NCBI RefSeq assembly: GCF_022512515.1
Contig: NZ_JAKWBK010000003.1
Location: 124,001-188,000 of the forward strand
Source: Paraniabella hibiscisoli
GTDB taxonomy: Bacteria; Bacteroidota; Bacteroidia; Chitinophagales; Chitinophagaceae
Reading direction: 5' to 3'
Length of the DNA stretch: 64,000 nt
A program made the translations under genes and the position numbers. Below are positions 30,465-39,499 of this stretch, in pieces. Numbering within the stretch: position 1 is the first letter of the stretch; each line of letters starts with the position of its first letter. The notes beneath the pieces were generated by a model. That model saw nothing but the letters and a program-made list of their open reading frames with translations, ran no database searches and was not told the DNA's origin.

Positions 30465-30515
30465 GGTGGAGGCGACGGGGATCGAACCGGTGTCCAAACT
30501 TTTTCAGCTAACCGG
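30465..30515 (-). other. tRNA/tmRNA 3'-end-like remnant
   Basis: On the minus strand the sequence GTTTGGACACCGG, TTCGATC, CCCGT, CGCCTCC, A, CC reads like a T-arm and 3' acceptor strand. The GTTTGGAC before the T-arm resembles the 3' domain of tmRNA. No matching 5' acceptor (GGAGGCG), anticodon arm or tag frame is found in the next 80 bases before era begins. It is therefore a fragment, perhaps an old integration scar; this is inference. An open frame on the plus strand here is an artefact. Confidence 0.4.
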
Positions 30516-30554
30516 CCTCCCTTCTACCTATTCACCATTCACGACTCAATCTCT

Positions 30555-31426
30555 TTACTGCCCATACCCATACTCTTTCAAATGCAGATCATTATCTCTC
30601 CATTTAGGCTTCACTTTTACAAATAGCTCCAGAAACACTTTTCTACCTAAAAATGCCTCTATATCTAACCTTGATGCTGTTCCCAGCTTTTTGATCATAC
30701 TTCCTTTCTCACCGATCAGGATCATTTTTTGTGTTTCCCGGTGTACGATAATATCGGCAACGATCTTGGTAAGGGTTTCCTTCTCTTTAAACTCGCGTAT
30801 TAAAACAGCTGTATGATAAGGAATCTCATCATGCGCCTGTTCGTATATCTTTTCCCTGATTAATTCACTTACAAAGAACTTCTCCGGCAGATCGCTGATG
30901 CTGTCATCTTCATAAAAAGGTTCACCTTCCGGCAACAGCTCTAGTATAGGCTGCAGAAATTTTTGTAATTAATACCCGTTAACGCCGATATAGCCGCCGT
31001 CTTCTTTACATAAGGCTTTGCCGAAAAATAAGCTTCGGCTTCCGTTATTCGCTCCTTATTGGTACGATCAACCTTATTCAATACCAGCACAGCCGGTACC
31101 CTTAATTTCAAGGCACTGAAAATAGCATCACATTCATTCCAATTATCATTGATATCTACGATCAGCAAGGCCACATCTGCATCTTCGAGGGCTCCTTTAA
31201 CAGACTGCATCATTTTTTCATGCAACTTGTACTCAGGTTTAATAATACCCGGCGTGTCGCTGAAAATAATCTGGTAGTCTTTTTCGTTAAGAATGGCTTT
31301 AATACGATGCCGCGTGGTTTGTACCTTGTGTGATACAATCGCCAGCTTCTCGCCCATTAGTGCGTTAAGCAGTGTGCTTTTACCCGCATTGGGTCTTCCA
31401 AATATATTTACAAAACCTGATTTCAA
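30555..31426 (-). CDS. era: GTPase Era (frameshifted)
   Basis: Essential GTPase for 16S rRNA and 30S assembly. The G domain carries GRPNAGKST at residue 9, DTPGI, and NKVDRT; the C-terminal half has FVSELIREKIYEQAHDEIPYH and the KH-domain segment ILIGEKGSMIKKLG. One shift near 30958 in a T-run (plus strand) separates the two halves. About 290 residues, normal for Era. As Era is expected to be essential, this shift is strong evidence of sequence error rather than decay. Confidence 0.96.
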
Positions 31427-31555
31427 TACCTGAGGTTTAATTGCTGAATTAATGGAAATAGATAAGGCTGAGCAATGCTACGCAATTAAAGTGTGCGACG
31501 CAACACCGATGCCATGAATTCCAAAGTTGATACAAAAATACTCACCTTCATTTAA

Positions 31556-31590
31556 CAAAAAAAGCCGTTCACATTAAAGCGAACGGCTTT
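31556..31590 (-). terminator. Intrinsic terminator after tRNA-Met
   Basis: AAAGCCGTTC and GAACGGCTTT form a ten-pair stem with a ten-base loop; the plus-strand A-run becomes a T-run on the minus strand, directly following the tRNA. Confidence 0.85.
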
Positions 31591-31598
31591 CCTTTTAG

Positions 31599-31670
<72 letters not shown>

Positions 31671-31673
31671 CTG

Positions 31674-31704
31674 CAAATGTACGAGATATTTTTGACATAA
31701 CAAA
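31674..31704 (-). promoter_or_regulatory. Consensus promoter of tRNA-Met
   Basis: Read on the minus strand: TTTG (31704-31701), exactly 19 bases, TACATTTG (31681-31674), three bases before the mature tRNA 5' end. This is a full match to the Bacteroidota primary-sigma consensus. Confidence 0.75.
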
Positions 31705-31721
31705 CGGTTTCTCAAATTAAT

Positions 31722-32646
31722 TTATTTAGCGGGTGTGATAGTGATATTTCTGAACTCGATCGGACCATGATCGCCCTGGAAATAAAGAGGCCCGGGCTCA
31801 CCTTCATTGCTATCCAAAGCACCGCCTGTAATGCCCGGAATTTCCTGGTTGCTGATCACTGTTTTACCATTTGCAACAATGGTAACCATTCTGCCGATTA
31901 AAGTAATATCATAACTCTGCCACTCCCCGGGCCTTTTGAGTTGATCTCACTTGGCGCTAAAAAGCCATAAACACCACTGTATAACACATTTGAAGGATGT
32001 TCGCTTTTATCATTGTCTAATATCTGCACTTCATAACGACCACGCAGGTATACGCCGCTATTGCTGCCTTTCTGATACCTGAACTCTACGTGCAGTTTAA
32101 AATCTTCAAACTTCTGATCGGAGATGAGGTTAGCGCGGATTTAGGACTGGTCAAAATACCATCTTTTACCACCCATTGATTGGCCCCACCCACTGCTTTC
32201 CAGCCAGTCAGGTCTTTTCCATTAAATAATTTGATAGGAGCTCCCCAAACCGGCACTTTTTCTCTTTTAGGTAAGGCGCGCGTACACCTGTCCAGCTATA
32301 TTTTTTCCATTAGGATATACCATTGTTCCTTTCAGGCTCCCCCACTCAGTTCGCCCTCCACCACCAGGTCGTTATCTTCAGCCTGCCATTGTGGAGGAAT
32401 AGCAAAAGAAAATTTCCCGTTTTCCAACTTCACTTTTGAAACGGGGCGCGCACTACCATCATCACCCACAAAATAACCTACCAGGGTTTTCATACCTGAC
32501 AACTTCACTTCTAACCAGGACGGCTTGGCTTTACCATCTTTATCGAGCGTGATATCCCATCTGCCAATTAAATCGTCTGCATTCATAGCCCAAACATTTA
32601 ATGAAACTAAACCGGCAATAGCAAAAGCAAGAACTTTTTTAAACAT
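31722..32646 (-). CDS. DUF1080 (3-keto-disaccharide hydrolase-like) secreted protein (frameshifted)
   Basis: Exported protein with two parts. The start at 32646 opens a signal peptide (MFKKVLAFAIAGLVSLNVWA). The first half (DLIGRWDITLDKDGKAKPSWLEVKLSG) is a small beta domain; the second is a DUF1080 lectin-like jelly roll: LFNGKDLTGW, GVYLRGRYEVQILDN, and the end GPIEFRNITI. DUF1080 proteins include hydrolases acting on 3-keto-glycosides. Several shifts (about 31935, 32138, 32290, 32338) break it. It is on its own, upstream of the tRNA gene; a second DUF1080 gene is at 54925. Confidence 0.82.
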
Positions 32647-32766
32647 GAAAAAAGGTTTAAGTTTTTGAATCAATATATTTTTAGAGATGTGAATATAACA
32701 ATAGTATCTTTATTAACCGGCGACAGCAAGAAAAAACTATGCTGATCAGATTGGTCTTCGGAGGTA

Positions 32767-32774
32767 TACATTTG
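32767..32774 (+). promoter_or_regulatory. Possible -7 box of cdd
   Basis: TACATTTG lies 27 bases before the cdd start. It is a perfect -7 match but the -33 element is not at the usual distance. Confidence 0.35.
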
Positions 32775-32801
32775 CCCCTAACCGGCATAAATTAAAAAGC
32801 G

Positions 32802-33287
32802 ATGAAAGAAAAAAGTTATCAGTTCTCTTATAAAGTTGTAGAAGACAGCAATGCATTGGATCAAAATGATGCTAACCTGCTAGCGCAGGCCCGTGCATTA
32901 ACACCTGTGGCTTATGCACCTTATTCTAAATTTCACGTAGCCAGTGTAGCACAGCTGGCGAACGGAGAAATTGTAAAAGGCACTAACCAGGAAAATGCAT
33001 CTTTCCCGGTGGGCATTTGTGCCGAACGCAGCTTGCTAGCTGCCATAGGCACTTTATATCCCAATGAAATAATTGAAACCATGGCAATTACCTACCAACC
33101 CCAGGAGGGCGCGAGTGACCGTCCCATTTCACCCTGTGGTATGTGCAGGCAATCGCTGGTGGAGTATGAGAACAGGGTAAAACACCCCATTCGCTTAATA
33201 TTGGCGGGAGCCGAAGGTCCTGTTTATATTATTGAAACGGCCAAAGATCTGTTGCCCTTTGCATTTTCGGAAGAAGATCTCTCTTAG
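32802..33287 (+). CDS. cdd: Cytidine deaminase
   Basis: Zinc enzyme of pyrimidine salvage, cytidine or deoxycytidine to uridine forms. The 161-residue frame is intact. The catalytic motif is CAERSLLAA (Cys zinc ligand and Glu proton shuttle) with the second zinc motif PCGMCRQ; YAPYSKFHVASVAQLANG is the substrate-side strand. Its stop overlaps the stop of the convergent folB gene by four bases. Confidence 0.93.
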   Translation: MKEKSYQFSYKVVEDSNALDQNDANLLAQARALTPVAYAPYSKFHVASVAQLANGEIVKGTNQENASFPVGICAERSLLAAIGTLYPNEIIETMAITYQPQEGASDRPISPCGMCRQSLVEYENRVKHPIRLILAGAEGPVYIIETAKDLLPFAFSEEDLS

Positions 33288-33639
33288 TATTCTTTTTCTA
33301 TCTCCACCCCTATCCTGCCCTGGAAATGAGTAATAGGCATTTGCAGTTTATACAAGCTCATTTTCAGCTTCACCAACTCGGGAAACCGGCTCTTTATTTT
33401 TTCGGCCAGCTGGGAAAGAAAGGTCTCTAACAGTTCGCGCGGCTCCAACATTTCTGCTTTGGCCAGTTCATAAATCACCGCGTAGTTAATCGTCTGGTCG
33501 ATTTCCGTTATAACGGGCTGCGTAGAAAAAATGAAGCCGAAATATTGAGTTCAAACTCATTCCCCAATTTCTTTTCTTCCTCATACAAACCATGATAGGC
33601 GAAGAACTGTAATTTCTCCAGGTGTAAAGTAATCAACAT
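33284..33639 (-). CDS. folB: Dihydroneopterin aldolase (frameshifted)
   Basis: Folate synthesis enzyme that splits dihydroneopterin to hydroxymethyl-dihydropterin and glycolaldehyde. LEKLQFFAYHGLYEEEKKLGNEFELNI is the family N-terminus with the conserved HG and E residues; INYAVIYELAKAEM and LETFLSQLAEKI follow, with catalytic Lys in VKLKMSLYKLQMPI. A shift near 33528 in a run of A (plus strand) interrupts it. About 118 residues, the normal size. Convergent with cdd. Confidence 0.89.
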
Positions 33640-33686
33640 TGTTTTAGCAGTCTAATTATTTGAAATCATTGTCAGGCCTAAATTAT

Positions 33687-33712
33687 AAAAAGTTCCCGAT
33701 TGGGAACTTTTT
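33687..33712. terminator. Bidirectional terminator between folB and trxB
   Basis: AAAAAGTTCCC and GGGAACTTTTT, 11 perfect pairs, enclose a four-base loop GATT. It serves the minus-strand trxB, whose stop lies about 30 bases away. Confidence 0.85.
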
Positions 33713-33744
33713 AATTATCATTTTGCATTTCTATTTCTTAGAAA

Positions 33745-34688
33745 CTATAAACCTTTCTCGCCCAGGTATCTTTCTGCATCCAGGGCAGCCATGCAACCGC
33801 TTCCCGCTGCTGTAACTGCCTGGCGATAGATCTTATCCTGCACATCGCCAGCTGCAAAAACACCGGCAATATTGGTTTTGGAGGTGCCGGGAATTGTTTG
33901 AATGTAGCCCGTTTCGTCCATATCCAAAAAGTCCTTAAATATATCTGAATTAGGCTGGTGACCAATCGCTACAAAGAAACCACCTACGGGTATCTCGCTT
34001 ACTTCCTGGGTTTGATTGTTGCGCACTTTTACAGCGTTCACTGTTTTCTCCCCAGTATCTCTTCTGTTTCAGTATTAAAGTGGATCTTGATATTGGGCGT
34101 GTTCAACACACGATCCTGCATTACTTTACTGGCACGCATTTCATCTTTGCGAATCAGCATGTGCACGTTCGTACAAAGTTTGGAAAGATACAATGCTTCT
34201 TCTGCGGCTGTATCTCCGGCACCTACTATCGCTACATCTCTGCCTTTAAAGAAGAAACCATCACAAACTGCGCAGGCACTTACCCCAAAGCCGTTGTATT
34301 TCTCTTCACTAGGCAAACCCAGCCATTTGGCAGAAGCCCCGGTTGAAATAATAACCGCATCTGCTTCAATCAGCTTCTCCTCATCAATCCATACTTTATG
34401 GGGATGACCTGAAAAATCTACCTTGGTAGCCAATCCATAGCGGATATCAGCCCCCATGCGTTTAGCTTGTTTTTCAAAATCTATCATCATCTCCGGTCCC
34501 TGTACACCTTCTGCGTAGCCCGGGTAATTTTCTACTTCCGTTGTAATGGTCAACTGACCACCGGGCTGAATACCCTGGTATAAAACCGGTTTCAGGTTGG
34601 CACGGGCCGCATAAATAGCCGCTGTATACCCTGCTGGTCCTGAACCTATAATTAAACAATGCACTCTTTCTATACTCTCGTCTGCCAT
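33745..34688 (-). CDS. trxB: Thioredoxin-disulfide reductase (frameshifted)
   Basis: FAD/NADPH flavoprotein that keeps thioredoxin reduced. FAD site GSGPAGYTAAIYAAR at residue 16, redox-active CAVC at residues 139-142, NADPH site VGAGDTAAEEAL, and the C-terminal FAD motif GVFAAGDVQDKIYRQ. A shift near 34050 joins ETEEILGEN to TVNAVKVRN. About 314 residues, normal size. A TATTTTTG element at 34719-34712 (minus strand) may be its -7 box. Confidence 0.95.
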
Positions 34689-34793
34689 ATATTTTTTGAT
34701 TTGAATAAATACAAAAATAGAAGGAAAAGGTTTAGAATGGGTTATAAGGCCTCAAATTCCCGACCCACCGTTAACATCCGGTGAATAAGTTTT

Positions 34794-35653
34794 TTAGGGG
34801 TGGTTATTAAAATCTTCTGATATGTCTTCCAGCAGCTTGTCGTAGCCTTTACGATCGGCAAAAACAGATGGGCTGTATGCGTCACCTTCTTTTCTTTTAG
34901 CGTGTAGCTGAAACTGGCTGGCGTGTGCCGCTACCCAAAGTTCAAATTGCAGCTCTTTCATGGCCTTCAGGGTGTAGGTATAATCTTCCCTGATGCGTGG
35001 ATATGCCGAAATTTCTGAGAAAGGTTTATCGGTGATAATACTTGGCACATTTGCGATCAGCATCTTATACAGCCGCTTTCCGTCAACTACATTTAGTAAG
35101 AAGCTGCAGGAGCCCTTGGTATGCCCCGGATGATGCAGCATGGTAAGCCTTGTAGTTCCCAGCTGTATCACATCTTTATCCTTCAGCAATTTATCGGGTA
35201 TAACGGGCTGGAAGCTCATTCCTAAATGGCCCATTTCATAATCGTTGGCGCCGCCGGCTTTGCAAACTTCCGCGTCAGCTGCATCCACATAAAATTTGGC
35301 ACCCGTTTGTTTTTTTATAGCGGCCATGGCGCCCAGGTGGTCATAGTGCGCCTGGTTGGTTAATAGTATTTTGATATCGGAAAACTTAAATCCGAGCTGC
35401 TCTATATTTTTTTGATCAAATCAGCAGAGCTGGACAAACCTGTATTGATCAATATATTTCCCTTATTGGTAACAATAAGATAAGCAGCCAGATCATAAGT
35501 GCCTACATAATACAGGTTACCTGCAATACGAAAGGGCTGATAAGGTTTTGCCCACTCGGGGTTACCGGCAGGCTCATTAACTTTTTGAGACCAAACAGAT
35601 GCTGAAACACACAATAAGGCGCATAAAATTGCCAGTAGTAATATCCTTTTCAT
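34794..35653 (-). CDS. Subclass B3 metallo-beta-lactamase, Q-type (frameshifted)
   Basis: Exported zinc hydrolase with signal MKRILLLAILCALLCVSASVWSQ. The MBL fold shows LINTGLSSS, then LLTNQAHYDHLGAM: the usual B3 HxHxDH motif appears as Q-A-H-Y-D-H, so the first zinc ligand (position 116) is Gln, as in GOB-type and other B3-Q enzymes. Further ligands: His in HHPGHTKGSCSF and His in ELWVAAHASQF. One shift near 35408 in a T-run (plus strand) splits it. About 286 residues, typical of B3. It is likely an intrinsic environmental beta-lactamase; activity is not shown. Confidence 0.9.
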
Positions 35654-35699
35654 AGTATCAAATAATCTTTAAAATATCGGTGATGCGAACTTATAAAAA

Positions 35700-35719
35700 A
35701 AACGGGCTTTCGCCCGTTT
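35700..35719 (-). terminator. Intrinsic terminator 3' of the prolyl oligopeptidase gene
   Basis: AAACGGGC and GCCCGTTT, eight pairs, with a TTTC loop; a nine-base A-run on the plus strand gives the T-run on the minus strand. It separates the peptidase from the beta-lactamase gene. Confidence 0.8.
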
Positions 35720-35812
35720 AAAGATAGTTTAACCGCCAGGACCAAAGGCGCAATGTTTTTCTTCAATTTCATTTCTTCCTTGCGTCTTCATGCCTTCGCG
35801 GTTAAAATGACA

Positions 35813-37927
35813 TTAGTCTTTATACTTCATACCCAGGTTGTACATTGTAAATGCCCATATATCCGCTGCTTCCTCAATTACCTTGCTCGTAGGTTTACCT
35901 GCACCATGCCCTGCATTGGTTTCTATGCGTATCAATACAGGATTAGCACCTTTATGGTATTCCTGTAACCTGGCGGCATATTTGAAAGAGTGCGCCGGTA
36001 CCACGCGATCATCATGATCACCAGTAGTAACAATGGTAGCCGGATACGATACGCCTTTCTTTAAATTATGGTAAGGAGAGTACTTATATAGATAAGGAAA
36101 GTACTGTGCGGAATCCGCATTACCATACTCTACAGCCCAGCCCCAACCTACGGTAAACTTGTGGTAGCGCAGCATATCCAACACGCCAACCTGTGGAATG
36201 GCCACTTTAAACAGGTCCGGACGTTGGGTCATTACAGCCCCCACTAATAATCCACCATTGCTACCGCCTCGTACTGCTATTTTACTGCTGTTGGTGTATT
36301 TGTTTTTCACCAGGTATTCTGCAGCACCAATAAAGTCATCAAACACATTTTGCTTTTTCAGCAACATACCCGCTTTATGCCATTCTTCGCCATACTCGTT
36401 ACCGCCACGCAGGTTTACTACTACATAAATACCGCCTTGCTCTACAAAGAAAGCATTGCTTACGCTAAAGCCCGGTGTCATCGGTATATTGAATCCCCCA
36501 TAGCCATATAATAAAACAGGATTATTACCATCTTTCTTCAACCCTTTTTTATAGGTTAAAAACATGGGCACTTTAGTACCATCCTTACTGGTAAAGAATA
36601 TCTGCTCGGTTACAATATCAGCCGTGCTCATATTGATCTCGGTGGTTTTGTACAGCTCCGATTTTCCGCTGGCAATATCATACTTATAAATAGCAGGAGG
36701 CGTTGCAAAGGAGGAGTAGCTGTAATAGAATTCTTTATCTTCTTTTTCAGCCCCAAACCCGCCGGCAGAGCCGATTCCGGGCAATTTAATTTCTCTTATC
36801 TGCTTGCCGCTATAATCATATTGATATACCCTGCTGGAAGCATCTTTCAGATAGTTGGTAAATAAATTACCGCCGCCTGTTCCCACACCCAGCAGCACTT
36901 CTTTCTGCTCAGGAATAATCGTTTTCCAGTTTTCGCGGCCCGGATTTTTAGGATCAACGGCAACCACCCTGAAATTGGGAGACTGGTAGTTGGTTTGAAC
37001 CAACAGCTTATCGCCATCATTCTCTACAATATTAGATTGTGTATCGAAACCCTTTACCAGTAAACTAAACCCTGTTTGTGAAGCATCCTGCAGATCGCGA
37101 ACCCAGATCTCCGATCCGCTTGTACCTTCAGATACACTCAGGATCAAAAAGCGTTCATCGTCGGTTAATCCACAGCCAAAATAGCGTTTAGGGTGCTCTT
37201 TATCTTCATGAATCAGCTGATCCGCTGATTGAGCCGTTCCCATTTTGTGGAAGTATACTTTCTGAAACTCATTCGCCTTACTCAGTTTTGATTTTTCATC
37301 AGGCTTATCATAAGCACTGTAGTAAAAGCCCTCTTCACCTTTCCAGGCGGCACCTCCAAACTTGGTCCACTCAATTTTATCGTTTAATAACTTCTTACTT
37401 TCTACATCCATCACAAATATCTCCGTCCAGTCGCTGCCCGCTTTTGAAAGAGAATAAGCCAAAAGCTTTCCCGATTTATTAAAAGACAAGCCACTTAATG
37501 CTACCAGGCCTTCTGTGCTGAGGGTATTCGGATCAAGAAAAACCTCTGGCTCTGCCTTCAGATCTTTGGTGCGGTATAATACAGACTGGTTCTGCAGTCC
37601 GCTATTCTTATAATAATAATACCATTCGCCTTTTTTGAAAGGTGCACCAGATTTAGGATAATTCCACAGCTGCTCCAGCCTGCTTTCTATTTTGTCTCTG
37701 AAAGGGATTTTGGAGAGATAAGCAGTGGTTACTTTGTTCTGCTCCACCACCCATTTTTTTGTAGCTTCTGCATTATCATCCTCCAGCCAGCGGTAAGGGT
37801 CTTCTACCTTGGTTCCGAAATAATCGTCTGTTACAGTATTCTTCTCCGTAACAGGGTATTGTATTTGAGCCTGTATCTCCATTGCGGTAAATATCGATAT
37901 AAGGGGTAAAAATTGTTTCATTCTCAT
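35813..37927 (-). CDS. Prolyl oligopeptidase family protein (S9A), exported
   Basis: Intact 704-residue serine peptidase. A signal-like start (MKQFLPLISIFTAMEIQAQ within the first 20 residues) is followed by the conserved DPYRWLEDDNAEATKKWV, a seven-bladed propeller, and the alpha/beta-hydrolase domain: nucleophile Ser in RGGSNGGLL near residue 555, Asp in GDHDDRVVP near 640, and His in NAGHGAG near 675. It cleaves short Pro-containing peptides, probably in the periplasm. Its own terminator follows. Confidence 0.96.
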   Translation of the reverse strand: MRMKQFLPLISIFTAMEIQAQIQYPVTEKNTVTDDYFGTKVEDPYRWLEDDNAEATKKWVVEQNKVTTAYLSKIPFRDKIESRLEQLWNYPKSGAPFKKGEWYYYYKNSGLQNQSVLYRTKDLKAEPEVFLDPNTLSTEGLVALSGLSFNKSGKLLAYSLSKAGSDWTEIFVMDVESKKLLNDKIEWTKFGGAAWKGEEGFYYSAYDKPDEKSKLSKANEFQKVYFHKMGTAQSADQLIHEDKEHPKRYFGCGLTDDERFLILSVSEGTSGSEIWVRDLQDASQTGFSLLVKGFDTQSNIVENDGDKLLVQTNYQSPNFRVVAVDPKNPGRENWKTIIPEQKEVLLGVGTGGGNLFTNYLKDASSRVYQYDYSGKQIREIKLPGIGSAGGFGAEKEDKEFYYSYSSFATPPAIYKYDIASGKSELYKTTEINMSTADIVTEQIFFTSKDGTKVPMFLTYKKGLKKDGNNPVLLYGYGGFNIPMTPGFSVSNAFFVEQGGIYVVVNLRGGNEYGEEWHKAGMLLKKQNVFDDFIGAAEYLVKNKYTNSSKIAVRGGSNGGLLVGAVMTQRPDLFKVAIPQVGVLDMLRYHKFTVGWGWAVEYGNADSAQYFPYLYKYSPYHNLKKGVSYPATIVTTGDHDDRVVPAHSFKYAARLQEYHKGANPVLIRIETNAGHGAGKPTSKVIEEAADIWAFTMYNLGMKYKD

Positions 37928-38134
37928 AATTTTTAATTTTTATCTGGTTCAATAAAAACATGCATTCTGTACGCCGAAACAGGCTCCGGAAGTACGGAAA
38001 GAATGATAGGCGGATATTTCTTTAATAAATATTTAAAACGAATTCAAAAATATTCTTTTCAAATGTATTTATCTTACCGGTCATCAAAAATCCGGTTTAC
38101 TTAAAGTGTTTTATACACACAACGGTATTTTTAA

Positions 38135-38142
38135 TATATTTG
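38135..38142 (+). promoter_or_regulatory. Possible -7 box of the phosphofructokinase gene
   Basis: TATATTTG lies 26 bases before the start. No clear -33 partner is visible. Confidence 0.35.
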
Positions 38143-38167
38143 AAGCTTACAATTTATAAAAACCAAT

Positions 38168-39388
38168 ATGCAACAAAGTATTTTAATTCTTGCTGCGGGA
38201 GGTCCCGCTCCCGGCATTAACAGTGTTATTAGCTCCGTATCGAAGATCTTTTTAAAAGGCGGATACAGGGTAATTGGCCTGCACGATGGTTATAAAAACC
38301 TCTTTACCGGAAAAGCATCTACCGTAGATATTGATTTTGAACTAGCTGACAGCGTGTTGACAAGAGGTGGTTCTGTATTGAGAATGAGCCGCTACAAACC
38401 TAAAAATGAAGAATTTACGCAGGATTTCTTCGTTAACAACAACGTAAAACTATTAGTTACCATTGGTGGTGACGATACCGCTTCTACCGCCAACCGCATT
38501 TCCCTGTTTTTAACGGAGAACAAATTTCCGATCCAAAATATACACGTTCCTAAAACAATCGATAACGATCTTCCGCTTCCTGACAATCAGCCTACCTTTG
38601 GTTACCAAAGTGCGACTGAAGAAGGTGTTAGAATTACCAAAACCGTTTATGAAGATGCAAAAACATCGGCCAATTGGTTCGTAGTGTCTGCAATGGGTCG
38701 TGAAGCGGGTCACCTGGCTTTCAGTATTGGTACCTCCTGTCATTTACCCATGATCGTAATGCCGGAAATGTTTAACAAAGCCGCTCTGAACTTTGAAAAC
38801 ATAACAAAACTCATCGTTTCAGCTATTCTGAAAAGAAAAATAATGGGTATCAATTATGGTGTGGCTATCGTAAGCGAAGGAATTTTTCACTTTATGACCG
38901 ATGAGGTGATCAAAGAATCAGGCGTTCAGTTTACCTACGATGCACATGGTCACCCTGAGCTAGGCAACGTAAGTAAAGCGCATATTTATAATCTTTTACT
39001 GCAAAACAAATTAAAAGAATTAGGCCTGGATATTAAATGCCGCCCGGTAGAGTTAGGCTACGAGCTTCGTTGCTTACCTCCTGCTGCATTCGACCTCCAA
39101 TATTGCACGATGCTGGGTACCGGTGTTAAGAAATTATTTGACCAGGGACTGACGGGTTGTGTTGTAACTGTAAATAATAAAGGCGAAGTAAATCCGTTGT
39201 TCCTAAAAGATGTAACGGGTGAAAATGGTAAAGTAAAAACAAGACTGGTAAATATTGAAGATGCTAAAACTAAAATGGTTTTAGAAGACAACCTTCAGTA
39301 TTTAACAGCAGAAGATGTGGAAGCGGCTAAACAATTCGTGAGCAATCCTGAAGAGTTTGTATTTTCTACTATCTTAAACTGGAATTAA
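38168..39388 (+). CDS. 6-phosphofructokinase, pyrophosphate-dependent type
   Basis: Phosphorylates fructose 6-phosphate. The intact 406-residue protein has the PFK fold start (AAGGPAPGINSVI), the phospho-donor motif IGGDDT at residues 99-104 and VPKTIDND at 128-134 with the catalytic Asp. Asp in place of the second Gly of GGDG, and Lys in PKTIDND rather than Gly, are the known marks of pyrophosphate-using enzymes. It is followed by pyruvate kinase on the same strand with a hairpin between. Donor choice is inferred from these two residues only. Confidence 0.92.
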   Translation: MQQSILILAAGGPAPGINSVISSVSKIFLKGGYRVIGLHDGYKNLFTGKASTVDIDFELADSVLTRGGSVLRMSRYKPKNEEFTQDFFVNNNVKLLVTIGGDDTASTANRISLFLTENKFPIQNIHVPKTIDNDLPLPDNQPTFGYQSATEEGVRITKTVYEDAKTSANWFVVSAMGREAGHLAFSIGTSCHLPMIVMPEMFNKAALNFENITKLIVSAILKRKIMGINYGVAIVSEGIFHFMTDEVIKESGVQFTYDAHGHPELGNVSKAHIYNLLLQNKLKELGLDIKCRPVELGYELRCLPPAAFDLQYCTMLGTGVKKLFDQGLTGCVVTVNNKGEVNPLFLKDVTGENGKVKTRLVNIEDAKTKMVLEDNLQYLTAEDVEAAKQFVSNPEEFVFSTILNWN

Positions 39389-39404
39389 TAAAAATTATTG
39401 ACAT

Positions 39405-39433
39405 AAGAGCTGCAAGGTTTGCGGCTCTTGTGC
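39405..39433 (+). terminator. Hairpin between phosphofructokinase and pyruvate kinase
   Basis: AAGAGCTGCAA and TTGCGGCTCTT form an 11-pair stem (one T-G) with a GGT loop. Only a weak T-rich tail (GTGCTTTT) follows, so it may be a partial terminator or processing site. Confidence 0.6.
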
Positions 39434-39499
39434 TTTTAGAACGGTAGTGTAAAGCCCGGTTATATCAAAAAGATAAACAAACAACCACTCAAAAATATT

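Noticed and set aside
30466..30816. Plus-strand frame starting MEATGIEPVSK
   Set aside because: The N-terminus is antisense to a tRNA-like T-arm and the rest is antisense to era; such frames are well-known artefacts.
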